Of a stretch of 64,000 bases of DNA, positions 19,991 through 30,034 are shown in pieces. The DNA is from Prorocentrum cordatum (Eukaryota > Sar > Dinophyceae > Prorocentrales > Prorocentraceae), in NCBI GenBank assembly GCA_963575745.1, contig CAUYUJ010002102.1:22501-86500 (forward strand). The letters run 5' to 3'. The position numbers and the translations under genes are program-made. Positions within the stretch are counted from its first letter, which is position 1; the number at the start of each line of letters is the position of its first letter. A model generated the notes under the pieces. That model was not told the DNA's origin and searched no databases. It saw only the letters and a program-made list of their open reading frames with translations.

Positions 19991-21594
19991 GTCTTCAATA
20001 AAGCCAGCAGGAACTGCGGCTTCACATGTTCAAAAGAGCGACCGATCATATTGCGCAACTCATCGAAGGTGATGCCCGCGCGGTCGCTCGAGGGCGGTCC
20101 CATGTCTTCACCGAACAGGTTACTCAGGATCGCTCTGCACGAGTTCTTCTTGAACTTAGCAGGGCTGTATCGAGTCCTGGTGGCTAGCCCCGTCTCGCCA
20201 GCACTCAGGAAAACCAAGGCCTCCCCAATGCACATAGACATCAACTCAGCGTCGTCGCAGATGTCGCCATTCTCGACCTCGCCTGCTCGGTTGCGGAACG
20301 CTTCGAGGTGCTTCCCGACGCGGAAGCCAGCTTGCTTAGCTTCGCGGTCGTGAGTGCGAATATTGAACCACCCCTGAGCCATGGAGAGCGTTTTGGCCAA
20401 TGGCGTCTTGCCGAGACCTGGATAACCGACCGAGAACAAGCCGTGGCTGGTCAACAGCGGCATGGCAGCTGGCAGAATCGGGCTCCGCAGAACAGCCATG
20501 TAATCAGAGATGAGCCAGGGGAACCAGCGCTCGACATCAGCTGCATGCGTGGACTTCGACTTGTTATCAGCTGCCTGCTTTATGACAGTCTTTGGCCAAC
20601 CCTTGAGTGGAGCATTCTCCGAGTACGTATTCTTCAAAATCCACTTGAGCTGATCATTCCCGCTGGTTTCGGGGCACTCCGCCTCAATGAGCCGCCAGCC
20701 TTATGTGATCTCCTCGGCCGTGGGCTGCCAACCCTTGTTCGCCTCGCCCCCAGTCTTGGCGCGCTTCGCGCTCTGATCCTCGATCGCTGCCCAGAAGACA
20801 GCCTTCCCTGGTATGCGATCCAAAAGGCTCTGAACAGCCTTCTTGACAGACCGCGGGCCTGGGCGAAATGCAGGGGCGCGGCCGCCCCCCGACAGCGAGG
20901 CCTGCGCCATGGCAATCGGGCACGGCATCTCACCGTTCATCGGGGCGCTCGCCGATGACCACTCCAACCTTCACGTAGGCTGGTAGGGGGGGCCGCGGCG
21001 CAACAGGCTGAGGCAAACCATCAAGCTGCTGGCTCTTCACTATCTCCACGAGGTCGAAATCACCGAATGACGCTGCTGGGGCGACGTTATAGTCAAACAG
21101 GAGACGCGTGTTCTTGACGCTCGCGACACAACGCGTAGCGGCCTGTAAGAACTGCCCCACGGAAATCAGAACAGATATGCTATGTTCCTCGCCCGCAGCA
21201 CTGCCCCTCACGCGAGGCTCCTCCAATGACTGCGACCGCCGCTGGGTTCCGAGTTCATAGTACTTGAAAGCATCATCAAATACTTTCTCTGTTGCGGCGT
21301 CCATGGTCTTAGACATATCAGCAACTTTGAACCTGAAGCGTTCTACGGAACATATAACTGCCAACATCTTTCCGCGTGGCATCAAATTTGTAGGGTCCAG
21401 TCTTACATGCATGTCAATGTAGCACCGCCGTTTGCCATTCAAGAATGCTAAGGTTCATGGGGGTAGGCAATCCGAATGAACACCTCGGCGCCCTGTAAAG
21501 GATGCGATTCAAATGCTAAATCACACGCTGCTGGGCCGACAAATCTCTGCTGAACTTTGAACTTAACGATGACGCAGAGGAGCGGGTTAAACAT
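19918..21594 (-). pseudogene. Decayed P-loop NTPase (AAA+ or SF3 helicase-like)
   Basis: Minus-strand gene of about 559 codons. A start at ATG 21,594 leads to FKVQQRFVGPAACDLAFESH; the frame shifts near 21,450 into NGKRRCYIDMHVRLDPTNLM, and again near 20,950, after which the frame runs through a TAA at 20,701-20,703 to the end. Past the stop, the sequence WRLIEAECPETSGNDQLKW joins the C-terminal ATPase. Walker A is GYPGLGKT at 20,427-20,404, preceded by hydrophobic HGLFSV; a Walker B-like GDICDDAEL lies 53 residues further on, and RAILSN could be sensor 1. Upstream residues look beta-rich and are not recognised. The ATP-binding motif is secure, the family is not. Two frameshifts and one stop show it is inactive. 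It converges on the 18,232-19,438 pseudogene and shares its lower GC. Confidence 0.7.
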
Positions 21595-21649
21595 TGAGGT
21601 TTACAGGTTCATAGGTTCGAAGATTCGCAATTCAGGGCTTCGGCGATTC

Positions 21650-22060
21650 GGGGCTTTGAAGATTTGAAGATTTGAAGATTTGAAGATTCAAATATTCAAA
21701 GATTTGAAGATTTGAAGATTTGAAGATTTGAAGATTTGAAGAGTTGAAGATTTGAAGATTTGAAGAATTGAAGATTTGAAGATTTGAAGATTTGAAGATT
21801 TGAAGATTTGAAGATCCTGGTGGGTTCTTCAAATCTTCAAATCTTAAAGTCTTCAATTCTTCAACTCTTCAATTCTTCAAATCTTAAAATCTTCAAATCT
21901 TCGAATCTTCGAATCTTCAAATCTTCAAATCTTCAAATCTTCAAATCTTCAAATCTTCAAATCTTCAAATCTTCAGATCTTCAAATCTTCAAATCTGCAA
22001 ATCTTCGAACCTTCGAATCTTCAAACTCTCGAATCTTCAGATCTTCAAGTCTGTAAACCT
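21650..22060. repeat. Palindromic octamer array (TTTGAAGA)n / (TCTTCAAA)n
   Basis: About 165 bp of GATTTGAA units, then a CCTGGTGGG spacer at about 21,816-21,826, then about 230 bp of the same octamer in reverse complement. The arms could pair along most of their length. The phenylalanine/serine/leucine/asparagine-rich frames (SSNLQIFKSSNLQIF) are repeat translations. The array starts about 55 bp upstream of the ATG of the minus-strand pseudogene. Confidence 0.97.
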
Positions 22061-22083
22061 TCGGACTTCGAACGTAGGAAATG

Positions 22084-22108
22084 GGGGGTCCATAGAGGGG
22101 GGCCACGC

Positions 22109-22143
<35 letters not shown>

Positions 22144-22150
22144 TATATCA
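22084..22150. repeat. (TA)n tract with flanking motif, minus orientation
   Basis: GGGGGGTCCATAGAGGGGGG then CCACGC and (TA)n. On the other strand it reads GTGGCCCCCCTCTATGGACC, the motif next to the (TA)n tract at 11,161-11,210. Confidence 0.85.
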
Positions 22151-22480
22151 TGTTAGTGCCGTTTGCAGCGAGGGAGGAGGCGGGGGGGAGTGAGTGGAGT
22201 TGGTGGGGGGAGGGAGAGTGCACGCGGCGGCCTCGGACCCGCCGCGAAACGGAGGGCGCCCAGGGCCGCCTGCGTCCTCTACGGAGTGTGTGTCCCCAGG
22301 TCAGGGTCCCCCTCCTACGGCGCACCTGCTGAAGCAACGCCCGCCAGGCAGCTCCCGATCGCAAGGGCCGGGGGCCTGCGCCCGCGTTCCCGCCCAGGGG
22401 CCGCCCAGGTGCTGGAAGCCAGGGGCACGTACCACCAGCGGCGTTATCCCCCTCCTCTTCGCCCCCTTCTCCACCCTGTC
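22151..22480. other. No gene seen
   Basis: GC-rich sequence with overlapping open frames on both strands. Nothing recognised. Confidence 0.4.
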
Positions 22481-22556
22481 TTCTTCCTCCTCCTCCTCCT
22501 CCTCCTCCTCCTCCTCCTCCTCCTCCTCCTCCTCCTCCTCCTCCTCCTCCTCCCCC
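22481..22556. repeat. (CCT)n microsatellite
   Basis: About 24 uninterrupted TCC units. Confidence 0.97.
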
Positions 22557-23250
22557 TTTACCTTCCTCGCCCCAGTATGGTGAAGGGGCCGAACAAATCA
22601 TGCAAGTGTATTCTGATGCGGATGAGATGCTGAATCCTCGCGTTGGCAATGCGTTCATTTTTTCTCGAGGCGACTAAGCCATGCTGGCGCCCGCGCCGCG
22701 AACCCTGCCTGTGATTTTCCTGGTGCGCCCCGTCGTTTTGCAAAGCGTCCCTTCGGAAAGGGCGCACCAGGCGTTTTTGTCCTGACCTTCTCCCGCGTCC
22801 GCTCCCCTCGTGGCGAGCGCCCTCCTCCTCCTCCGCCTCCTCCGCCCCTCCCCGCTTTCTCCTTTCCCCCCTCCTCTTCTGCTCCTGCCATTGCAAAAGC
22901 CCACCCCAGGACCTCTCCAGGGGTGCGTTGTGACCAGCTTTTCGATGCGCGTCCAGGAGTGCCGACGAGAAGCCCCCTGGTGTTCCCCCCCACTAGCGGC
23001 GCAGAACGCACTCAGACCTCCACTTATCGGTCTTCGAGTTCGATCTTCATTTTACCTTCTTCTCCTCCTTCTCCTTCTCTTCCGCCCCCCCTTGGCAGAC
23101 ATGCTGCCGATATTGCCGCGGCAGTCGCCCACTTAGTTTCAGCCGCAGCCGTGGGCCGAGGCGCCGTCTGCTCACACCTCAGTGCTGCCTCATGGCGTGC
23201 CTCGTCAGCATTCTCTGGCCGTGAGGTGTTATAACGGGGAGTGGCGATTG
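22557..23250. other. No gene seen; pyrimidine-rich patches
   Basis: TCCTCC-rich patches at 22,820-22,890 and 23,055-23,085. A short inverted repeat sits near 22,725-22,775 (GGTGCGCCC...GGGCGCACC). No product recognised. Confidence 0.4.
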
Positions 23251-23699
23251 TGGTGGTGGTGTTGGTGGTCGTGATGATGACGCTGATGTTATTGATGGAG
23301 TTGCCAGTTGCCGTTGCTGATAATACTGAGGACAATAACGAACATGATGCTGACAATGCTGATGGTACATGTGGGTGATCATGATGATGATGCTGATGAT
23401 GATGCTGATAATGATTGTGATGTGAAGCTGGTGATATTGATGATGACGTTATTGATGGTGGTGGCAAGCATGATGTTGGTGATGTTGACGGTGAGGGCGA
23501 CGGTGACCATTGTGATGGTGATGACGATGATGCCAGCAGAAAAGGCAGCAGAGGTCAGAAGGGCAGCGGGGGCAGGATGCGCAACGGGCAGCACGAGAAG
23601 GTAACAGCAACAGCATGCGCAATCCTCTCTTCGCTTTGACTTATTTTCCTCGTCCCCAGGCTCAGGCCGACGATGATATGATGGTGATGATGATGATGG

Positions 23700-23731
<32 letters not shown>

Positions 23732-23945
23732 GTGATGGTGATGCTGATGCGATCGATGGTGATGCTGATGATGACGATGATGATGCTGATTTGAATGTTG
23801 ATGCTGGTGCTGATGCTGCTGATGATGGTGATGATAGTGATGGTGCTGGTGCTGATGATTGTGGTGATGTGGATGAGCAGGATGGCGATGATGCTGTTGG
23901 TGATGATGGTGGTGATCGTGGTGGTGTTGGGTTTCTGATGATGAA
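23250..23945. repeat. (GAT)n degenerate microsatellite
   Basis: Long GATGATG/GGTGATG array with interruptions, purest at about 23,680-23,740. Histidine-rich and aspartate-rich frames are repeat translations. Confidence 0.93.
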
Positions 23946-24049
23946 TGCGCGCAGTACGCTCGAGGCAGTCGGGAACTTGCGGCCCGGCAGTTGTTGCGGG
24001 TCATAACGAGAAGGATGTTGGAGGAGGGGAGGGGCATGAGGAGGAGAGA

Positions 24050-24130
24050 GAGCGACAGAAGAGGGAGGAGGTGTAGGATGAGGAGTCAGAGGAGGAGGAG
24101 GAGGATGAGGAGGAGGAGGAGGATTGTGCT
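24050..24130. repeat. Short (GGA)n tract
   Basis: AGGAGGAGG-type purine tract with one TGAGGAGTCAG interruption. Confidence 0.8.
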
Positions 24131-24214
24131 TGATTTCCCAATCAGTGCTTGCACTGAAGGAGTCCTATAGCGGATATTGAAAGATACGGCGAAAGTTTCC
24201 CGCCAATTGTCGTA

Positions 24215-24325
24215 GTTGGCTGGGTTCCCGGGTTCCCGGTTCTGGAATCCCGGGTTCTTGGTTATTGGTTCTGGGCCGATTTCGGTGGGTTCCGGGTTCC
24301 CGGGTTCCCGGTCGATCCATTGATT
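24215..24325. repeat. GGGTTCCCGG minisatellite
   Basis: Repeated GGGTTCCCGGTTC / GGGTTCCGGGTTCCC units. The unit is partly self-complementary (GGGTTCCC-like), so short hairpins are possible. Confidence 0.8.
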
Positions 24326-24589
24326 GGGTTTTTTCTTTGGGGTAGCTGTGCTGTTTCGGACTCACGCAGATGGAAAATACCACGCAAGGCGCCTTCTCGC
24401 CGTGCAAGTCTGAACTTTCAAGGGCTTTCCCGTTGACGGATGGCGGCCTTCCTACAAACGCGTGAGTCGACCTTTGGCCGTCCGAGCTCGGGCGGGCTTC
24501 TCGGGCATCGAACTCGACAGACTCTGCGCCCGATGGCCAGCTCGGAGTCTGCACCGTGGCCTGGGATGCTCGACGGTCCCCCGGGGCTC

Positions 24590-24690
24590 ACAGTCGGAGG
24601 AGGAGGAGGAGGAGGAGGAGGAGGAGGAGGAGGAGGGGGAGGACGAGGAGGAGGAGGAGGAGGAGGCATCAGAGGAGGAGGAGCAAGGTT
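24590..24690. repeat. (GGA)n microsatellite
   Basis: About 30 GGA units with a few substitutions. Confidence 0.95.
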
Positions 24691-24940
24691 CGACTCGGCG
24701 GCCTCGCTCGGGCCTATTCCAGTGGTGCTACTCGGTTCGACGTCGGTAATCGCGCATCGACGAGATCGGACGACATTGCGCCCAGCCTGACAGCAAATTC
24801 TAGGGTATCAGCTACCGTGGTATACATCTGCTGATGACCCTCACACTGCCAGAAAGGATGCTCGCACAACTTTGATCCCTCCTTCGCGCATTAGTCCACG
24901 AAGCGGTTGCCTTTGAAATGTAAGTTCCGTCTACGACAGC

Positions 24941-25552
24941 GTGGCAATCACAATAGATTTTGAGGGGTGGCATCGCACTCCTCAGCACCTGAAGGATGGC
25001 ATAGAGCCCCGCCGGGTAAGTCCCTTGCAGACTCCTGGACAGGGAGAGGGGGCCGAAAGTGGAAAACTCAAGATCCTCTTCCGAGGCATTTCAGGTAACC
25101 CAGAGGGTAGAAACTCACCGTACAAGAGAGATCCGTCCTTGAAGACCTCACCTGTGATGGTCCCTGGACGTTCGCCCTCCTGCCGGACCTTCTGCGAGAC
25201 TGGCACAGCATCCCAGATTTCGACTGAGTCCTCCGAGATGCCTCGGGCCCAGAGGAGTTCTCAGGCGATCGTAAACTTGGACAAAAGGGGGCGTGGATTG
25301 GCGACGGGTCCCGCTTCCATGGGACATCGCGGATTTCCGCCGCCCAGAGAGGCGGCCCGGGCCGCATTTTGGGGAGGGTACCTCCCCCGATCCTTGGATC
25401 TGGCGACCGTGCGCCAGAGCCGTGGATCGCCGATCCGTACCCGCGCGCCCCCGGCTCGAGTCGGGCGCGCTCCTCTACAGGAGGAATGTTCAAACATGGT
25501 CCAAAAAACGCCGTCGGGGGACGATGTGTCCACCACGTCTGGCCATGCCTGA
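24941..25552 (+). pseudogene. Decayed LINE RNase H-like segment
   Basis: Frame 1 from 25,141 reads CDGPWTFALLPDLLRDWHS, IPDFD, a stop (25,225-25,227), then GPEEFSGD and GAWIGDGSRFHGTSRISAAQ before a Gly/Pro-rich stretch (ILGRVPPPIL). A single acidic residue followed by GS after a beta strand, then an R/A-rich segment, is how the first catalytic strand of RNase H (DGS) looks in dinoflagellate LINEs, and the Trp/Leu/Pro-rich stretch before it fits the linker there. The stop shows decay. A remaining open frame (24,941-25,552, frame 2) overlaps and may be a shadow. No catalytic Glu or second Asp was identified, so the call is tentative. Confidence 0.38.
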
Positions 25553-25617
25553 GGATTGCTTGGCCATTTGTTTTATCTGTCGTCCCACATCCTCCTGTAA
25601 TTTGGGGGGACAGGCCC

Positions 25618-25862
25618 TTAGTGGGCCCCAGAAACGGCAGGGCCGTTTTTTCACCGTTTCCGAGAATGGGCCCCTTGAACATGGAAACGGCAAAAAAACG
25701 GCGACCGGAAACGGCAAAGACACGCCTCCAGGATTGGACCTGGAGCCGGAACCGGTCAAAAAACGGCGACGGAACCGGTAAAACAGCGGCGTCGGAACCG
25801 GCAAAAACACGGCAAAACAGGACCGGTAAAAGACGGCCCTGTCGTTTCCAGGGCCCGCTATA
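25618..25862 (-). mobile_element. Family L TIR element, copy 1
   Basis: About 245 bp with inverted ends TTAGTGGGCCCCAGAAACGG then CAGGGCCGTTTTTTC on the left and the complementary form (slightly diverged, ending GGGCCCGCTATAG) on the right. The interior has AACCGGTAAAA/GGAACCGG repeats. It matches 33,843-34,089 in opposite orientation. No protein is encoded; MITE-like. Confidence 0.88.
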
Positions 25863-26035
25863 GGGCCCGACCTATAGAACCCGACGGCCCGCTCGCGCGC
25901 CCCCGGAGTCCGAGGCCCCCCGGGAGCGGGCTCGCGCCCCGCCGCTGCGCGCGCCCGCCGCCAGCACGCCCCGCGCGGCTCGCCCTCGCGCGCGCTGCTC
26001 GTCGCGCCCGCGGCGCGCAGGTGCGTGCACGGTCA
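25863..26035. other. GC-rich sequence, no gene seen
   Basis: Very GC-rich (GCGCGC runs). Overlapping frames on both strands; nothing recognised. Confidence 0.4.
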
Positions 26036-26229
26036 CGGCGCAGCACGGCACAGCCCTCGGCACGGTACGCCAAGGTCGATACGCTCAGCATTGCTCAGAG
26101 CGTGAATTACCTACCCCGCTTTCGCTTCCAGGAAAAGCCAAGTCATACCACGCGCCTCCTCGTCAAGCGACCTGACCAGTACAGGCGCAGCACGGCACAG
26201 CCCCCGGCACGGTACGTCAAGGTCGAGAC
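26036..26229 (-). repeat. Family F, two short copies (minus)
   Basis: CGGCGCAGCACGGCACAGCC, CTCGGCACGGTACGCCAAGG and TCGATACGCTCAGCATTGC at 26,036-26,092, with a second partial copy at 26,186-26,229. They are the reverse complement of module F of the composite repeat at 38,897, 39,338 and 41,452. Confidence 0.75.
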
Positions 26230-26404
26230 AGTCGGGGCGCTGAAGAAGGGACCCTTTTCGTTGGGGAGGGGCTCGGTGTTCCTGGAAGGTTTCAAAGCTT
26301 GCCTCGGGCCTTCCTGAGGTTTTCCCCGGGGAATCGAGGTTGTACTTGTGGGAAAAAGGGGCCTCGTTCCTTATTTGGGGTTCCTGGGGTCAACGCCCCG
26401 ACTG
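26229..26404 (+). mobile_element. Family B MITE-like element, copy 2
   Basis: Starts CAGTCGGGGCGCTGAAGAAG and ends GTTCCTGGGGTCAACGCCCC then GACTG, so the ends are CAGTCGGGGCG / CGCCCCGACTG inverted repeats. The interior GGGACCCTTTTCGTTGGGGA matches the 54.8 kb copy. It lies directly against a family F fragment. Confidence 0.85.
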
Positions 26405-26583
26405 CACGCTCAGCATTGCATCTGCCCGTCGCCCAGGCAGGCGTCTTTAAAGCACTGCCATGCCTGACAGTTCTACGTTCCTTTCCGGGTGCGTGGGCGG
26501 ATCATGTTTGGGGGGCCAGGATCCTTTCATTTCTAATTGTTCTGTCTTGGGCCTCTTGATGGCCACCAGGGGGCCAGGAACAG

Positions 26584-27336
26584 TTAGAGACGAGCAGAAT
26601 TGGAAGTGAGCACGATTAGAAATGAACGACGTGTGTCTGCAGCAGTCTTGCACGCCTGGCATCGGTCGGTCGTCGCTGGACCAGCCTCACGGATCCTCGG
26701 TTGTGGCCACGTGCCTCCCGCGAGCAGGGTTCTGACACGCGTGCGGTGCTCAGCAGTCCAGTTCTGAGTCAGGGGTCTGCGAAGCAGCATTCTGATCGGC
26801 TCCAGGAAGACCTGCCTAGAGGTATTCACCTCGGGGCCCTATCGCGCAGTCCAGCCATTCTGTAGTCCAGAGTGCGTGGCCTGACGGACGAGGGAGGGGA
26901 GGTAGCGCAGGTCTGTCTTTGTGGCCACTCGTGCACCCCGGCCCCGCACGTGATGGTAGCAGGATCCTGGGTGCTCCATCCGAGGCGGATCACAGTGGCA
27001 GTGAGCGCGCCTGCTGGCCTCCTCACAAGGCCCCACGGCCTCGGATGCCCGTGGTGTCGCATGGCCCACGAGCGCCAGGCCGCCACCAGGAGGTCGCGTG
27101 CCGCCACGTCCGCTGCCTCCTGCCACGCCCTGGCCCACTCCACGATGGGCCCCGCGCTGGCGAGCACGGCGGGGTCGGCGTCCTCCTCCAGCAGCACCAG
27201 CGCGACTGACCTCCCCTTGTTGCCGCCGGGGGGCGGCCGCCGCAACCGACTGCCCAGGTTTGGCGATCGGCGTGTCAGGGGCGCCCTTGGCGCTCGTGCC
27301 GTAGAGCTCCGAGGGCACGATCCCGAGCTTGACCAC
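26584..27336 (-). pseudogene. LINE C-terminal region (post-RT and Cys motif)
   Basis: Minus-strand frames in order: VVKLGIVPSELYGTSAKG (from about 27,336), SAGPIVEWARAWQEAADVA then RPWGLVRRPAGALTATVIRL and GWSTQDPATITCGAG (27,245-26,826), and RPLTQNWTAEHRTRVRTLL then GGTWPQPRIREAG and CQACKTAADTRR (26,829-26,600). Dinoflagellate LINE polymerases carry a Trp-rich, arginine-rich block followed by a cysteine-containing tail after the reverse transcriptase, and this order and spacing fit. The pieces are in different frames, so the copy is dead. It is the 3' end of the element that runs to 31,540. Confidence 0.68.
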
Positions 27337-27414
27337 TTTCTCTGCTGCGCCCTCGGCAGCCTTGACCCGCTGGATCTTTCAGCTCCTGGCCTTGGCCTTC
27401 ATGACCCGCTTGGA

Positions 27415-27939
27415 CTAGGCTCCGACACGGCGCCGCCGCGCAGCCGATTGGGTCACGCCCAAATGCACGGCCTCGCGCACCACCTGGATGTCCATATGCT
27501 TGCTTTGGCTGCCAAGCTGCAGCTCCACGCTGCCATGGGAGGCCGCGACGACAGTCTTGCCGTCCTTTCCCCTCGAGACCTGCAGCATGAGCACCAACTC
27601 GAAGACGAAGGTGATCTCGTCGGTCAGCTTCGCGTGGATCGCCGCCACGGCGGCCACGTCGCCTCGGGTCGACGCTGCAAGGTCCTCGAAGTAGAGTCAC
27701 ATGTCCACCCTCGGGCTCGCGACGTAGAGGTCGTCCACGGAGCCGATGAGAACGGGTGACAGACACATCGGACCGAACGCGGATCCTGCCACGATCTGTT
27801 GCGCCCAGAGATCGCCCTTGGTGCAACGCCCATTCCGCACCGCTCTTCTCATCAGAGACGACAGTCGCAAGATGGCCCTTGGCATAGCTGTTGGAAATCC
27901 CCAGCGTAAGCCATCACGCCATATCAAGTAATGCAGCAC
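27415..27939 (-). pseudogene. LINE reverse transcriptase region
   Basis: Minus-strand frame reads DLWAQQIVAGSAFGPMCLSP, then VLIGSVDDLYVASPRVDM, a TGA at about 27,697, and continues in the same frame with LYFEDLAAS, IHAKLTDEITFVFELVLML, QVSRGKDGKTVVAASHGS and VREAVHLGVTQSAARRRRVG. The SVDD at about 27,741-27,730 stands where the F/YxDD catalytic box is expected, with Tyr/Phe lost, and the LGV...ARRRR segment matches the region where LINE RTs have an LGxxF-like motif. The stop and altered catalytic box show decay. Confidence 0.7.
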
Positions 27940-28271
27940 CGTCTCGCAGCACTACTTCAAATCGTAGCAGCTGGCGGCGATGGCCTCGTCCTGCGCCGAC
28001 GACCCTTCTGCCGTGAGTTCCTGCATCCAGGCCGCGCGCTCAGTCGATCTGCCCTTCGCTTCCCTATCATAGGCGCGTGGATGTCTGCTCTGCCGCTTCT
28101 GGGTCCCGCGACGTCTCATCTTCTCCTATGCTCGCTCGAGTTCAGGGAGAGGGGGCCCAGGCTTCTCGTGCCGCCCCTGGGCTTGGGCTGCGGTCAGAGG
28201 ATGACGCGCTGCTCCGAGACGGGCCAGCAAGAGCCGCGCTCGATGCAGTTCAGGATGCTGGCCGGGCCAGC

Positions 28272-28457
28272 CACAGTGAGCGGCTTGAGTAAGGAACACC
28301 TACTTTTCAAAAGGGGCTCGGTCGTTCCTGAGGCTTGCGTGCGTTATTTACAGTTCCTTATGCGTTATGTGTTACTCATCGTTCCTTCTGCGGTATTCCT
28401 TGGGATAAAAAAGGGGCTTCGTTCCTTATTTATCGTTCCTTGGGTCAACGCCCCGAC
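28272..28457 (+). mobile_element. Family B element, copy 3, nested in the LINE
   Basis: GAGTAAGGAACACCTACTTT, TCAAAAGGGGCTCGGTCG and a terminal CCTTGGGTCAACGCCCCGAC. Closest to the copy at 2,612. It lies between the endonuclease and reverse transcriptase parts of the decayed LINE. Confidence 0.75.
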
Positions 28458-28663
28458 TCGGCCCAGGGCCCCCAGGCCCAAAGCGCGGGGTGCATGCTGG
28501 ACTCGCGCAGGCCAGTCTCGGGGGAGAGCGCCCTGCAGGGGCGCAGCGCTGTGGTGGCCGAGGATCGGCGGCAGCGCGGGCTCGGCTCGCTCGCCGCGGG
28601 CGGCTCGGACCAGGTCGCTGCCCCCAGTCGACCTCGCGATGCCGTGTGCCCCCCCCGCTCTCG

Positions 28664-28862
28664 GGCCGTGCGAAAGGGGGGGATTGGGAAGGGGGAGGTT
28701 ACGACATTTGCTGCATGCAGCTGGTTTCGGCCTCACCGAGGGGCCCGGCCCAGGCCTCGATACGTGGGCGCCTCCCGGCGCCGGGAGGCGCCGGGAGAAT
28801 CAGCTACGTGAGCTGGTTCTCACCCCCCCCCTTTGCTACCCCTTCCTTTCGCCCGACCCGAC
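28664..28862 (+). mobile_element. Family C TIR element, copy 1, nested in the LINE
   Basis: Left end CTCTCGGGCCGTGCGAAAGG, right end CCTTTCGCCCGACCCGAC, so the termini are inverted. The core TTTGCTGCATGCAGCTGG then TTTCGGCCTCACCGAGGGGC is shared with 43,027-43,472. The centre has a GGCGCCTCCCGGCGCC hairpin. Confidence 0.82.
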
Positions 28863-28962
28863 ACTTTTGCAGCGCTGCGTTGGCGGCCGTGTCCCAGCCC
28901 ATCAGGGCGACGTGCCTGGTCGTCTCGCCAACGGAGGCCGTCTCTGGAGGCTTCCAGGGAAT

Positions 28963-29300
28963 TTGAACAAAAAAGGGGAAGCAGACTAGTTTTTGGTTCA
29001 GGACGGGGCGCGGGCGACTCGAGGTCTGTCCACTTGCGGCTCGCCTTCAGGGGTGCCGCGGGCTCCCGCGGGACCTTCGGCCCGATCGATTTGCGCGGGG
29101 CCCCCGCGGACTTTTCGCTGCGACTGCGAACCCGGACCCGCCGTGACGCGGCGGACTCCTTAAGAAGCTCGCGCTGCCCCGCCTCGTCCGCCTCGCCTGC
29201 CGCGACGCGCTGCCAGTGCTGGAGGTATGCCAGGTTCTCTCCGGCAGCTCCTGCGGCTCCGTCGCGCAGGCCAGGATGGCCTCGAAGTCGGGGGGCTCCC
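28963..29300 (-). pseudogene. LINE linker region between endonuclease and RT
   Basis: Minus-strand frame reads AAGENLAYLQHWQRVAAGEA, DEAGQRELLKESAASRRV and PAAPLKASRKWTDL, a helical arginine-rich stretch of the type found between the endonuclease and RT domains of dinoflagellate LINEs. Direction and position agree with the neighbouring parts. Confidence 0.5.
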
Positions 29301-29308
29301 AAACGGGG

Positions 29309-29510
29309 TGGTGACCACACCGTGTGGTGAGTCGGTGGGGATTCGGGGTCACCGCACGGTTTTGGGACTTGGGTCGTTCTCCGACGATGTCTCGGGCGAC
29401 TGGAGCCTCCAGGGTCCCAACACCGTGTGGTGACGGACCGTGCGGTGAGGTCTTTGCGGATTTCGAGGTCACCGCCGGGTCTGTCACCACACGGTCTTGG
29501 GACACCCAAA
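29309..29510. repeat. Small inverted-motif element inside the LINE
   Basis: Five copies of ACCGTGYGGTGA in mixed orientation: forward near 29,321, 29,423 and 29,438, reverse near 29,350 and 29,486, each followed or preceded by GGGAC. The outer pair is inverted, so it may be a MITE inserted into the LINE. Confidence 0.55.
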
Positions 29511-29514
29511 AGAC

Positions 29515-29960
29515 GCGGGGCCACAGGATCTTCGGCCCCTCGGCGCAATGGCGGAGCGGAGCGCAGGCCCTCTTCTGGATCATCGTCGCGTCCCTGATGG
29601 ACAGGGTCTGGATCGTGTCCTGAACGCTTGCCTCGCACGAGTCCCCGCCGACGACGTGGATCAGGTTCTGCCGAAGGCTCGCCGCCCATCCCGTTGCCAT
29701 AGCCTGCGCCGCCGGGGCCCCCCTTTGCCCTGGCCGCCGGGGGCTCCAGTTCTCGCATCTCGTAGGCAGCCTTCTCGCGATGCCCACGGTGGGCCAGCAG
29801 CTCGTCGCCGACAAAACGATGGCATCCGTTCCAGTGCATCTCGCACGCGTTCATGAGATCGCGCCAGAAAGCGTTCAGAGTCTCGCGGTCGACGAACTCC
29901 CGACGGGGAGGGCGCGGCCACTGGCGCAACCAATGGCCAGGGCATCCTCTGGATTACATG
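29515..29960 (-). pseudogene. LINE region after the endonuclease
   Basis: Minus strand: WPRPPRREFVDRETLNAF, WRDLMNACEMHWNGCHRF, VGDELLAHRGHREKAAYEM, then ASVQDTIQTLSIRDATM in another frame. The Pro/Arg start and Trp-rich helices match the stretch that follows the EEP endonuclease in these elements; exact boundaries are uncertain. Confidence 0.5.
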
Positions 29961-30034
29961 GAGGGCCCGTGGCACAAGCGCGCGGCGGTCCATCTGCATC
30001 GTGACAGACCCGCGGGGCCTGTCCGCAAACGCCT

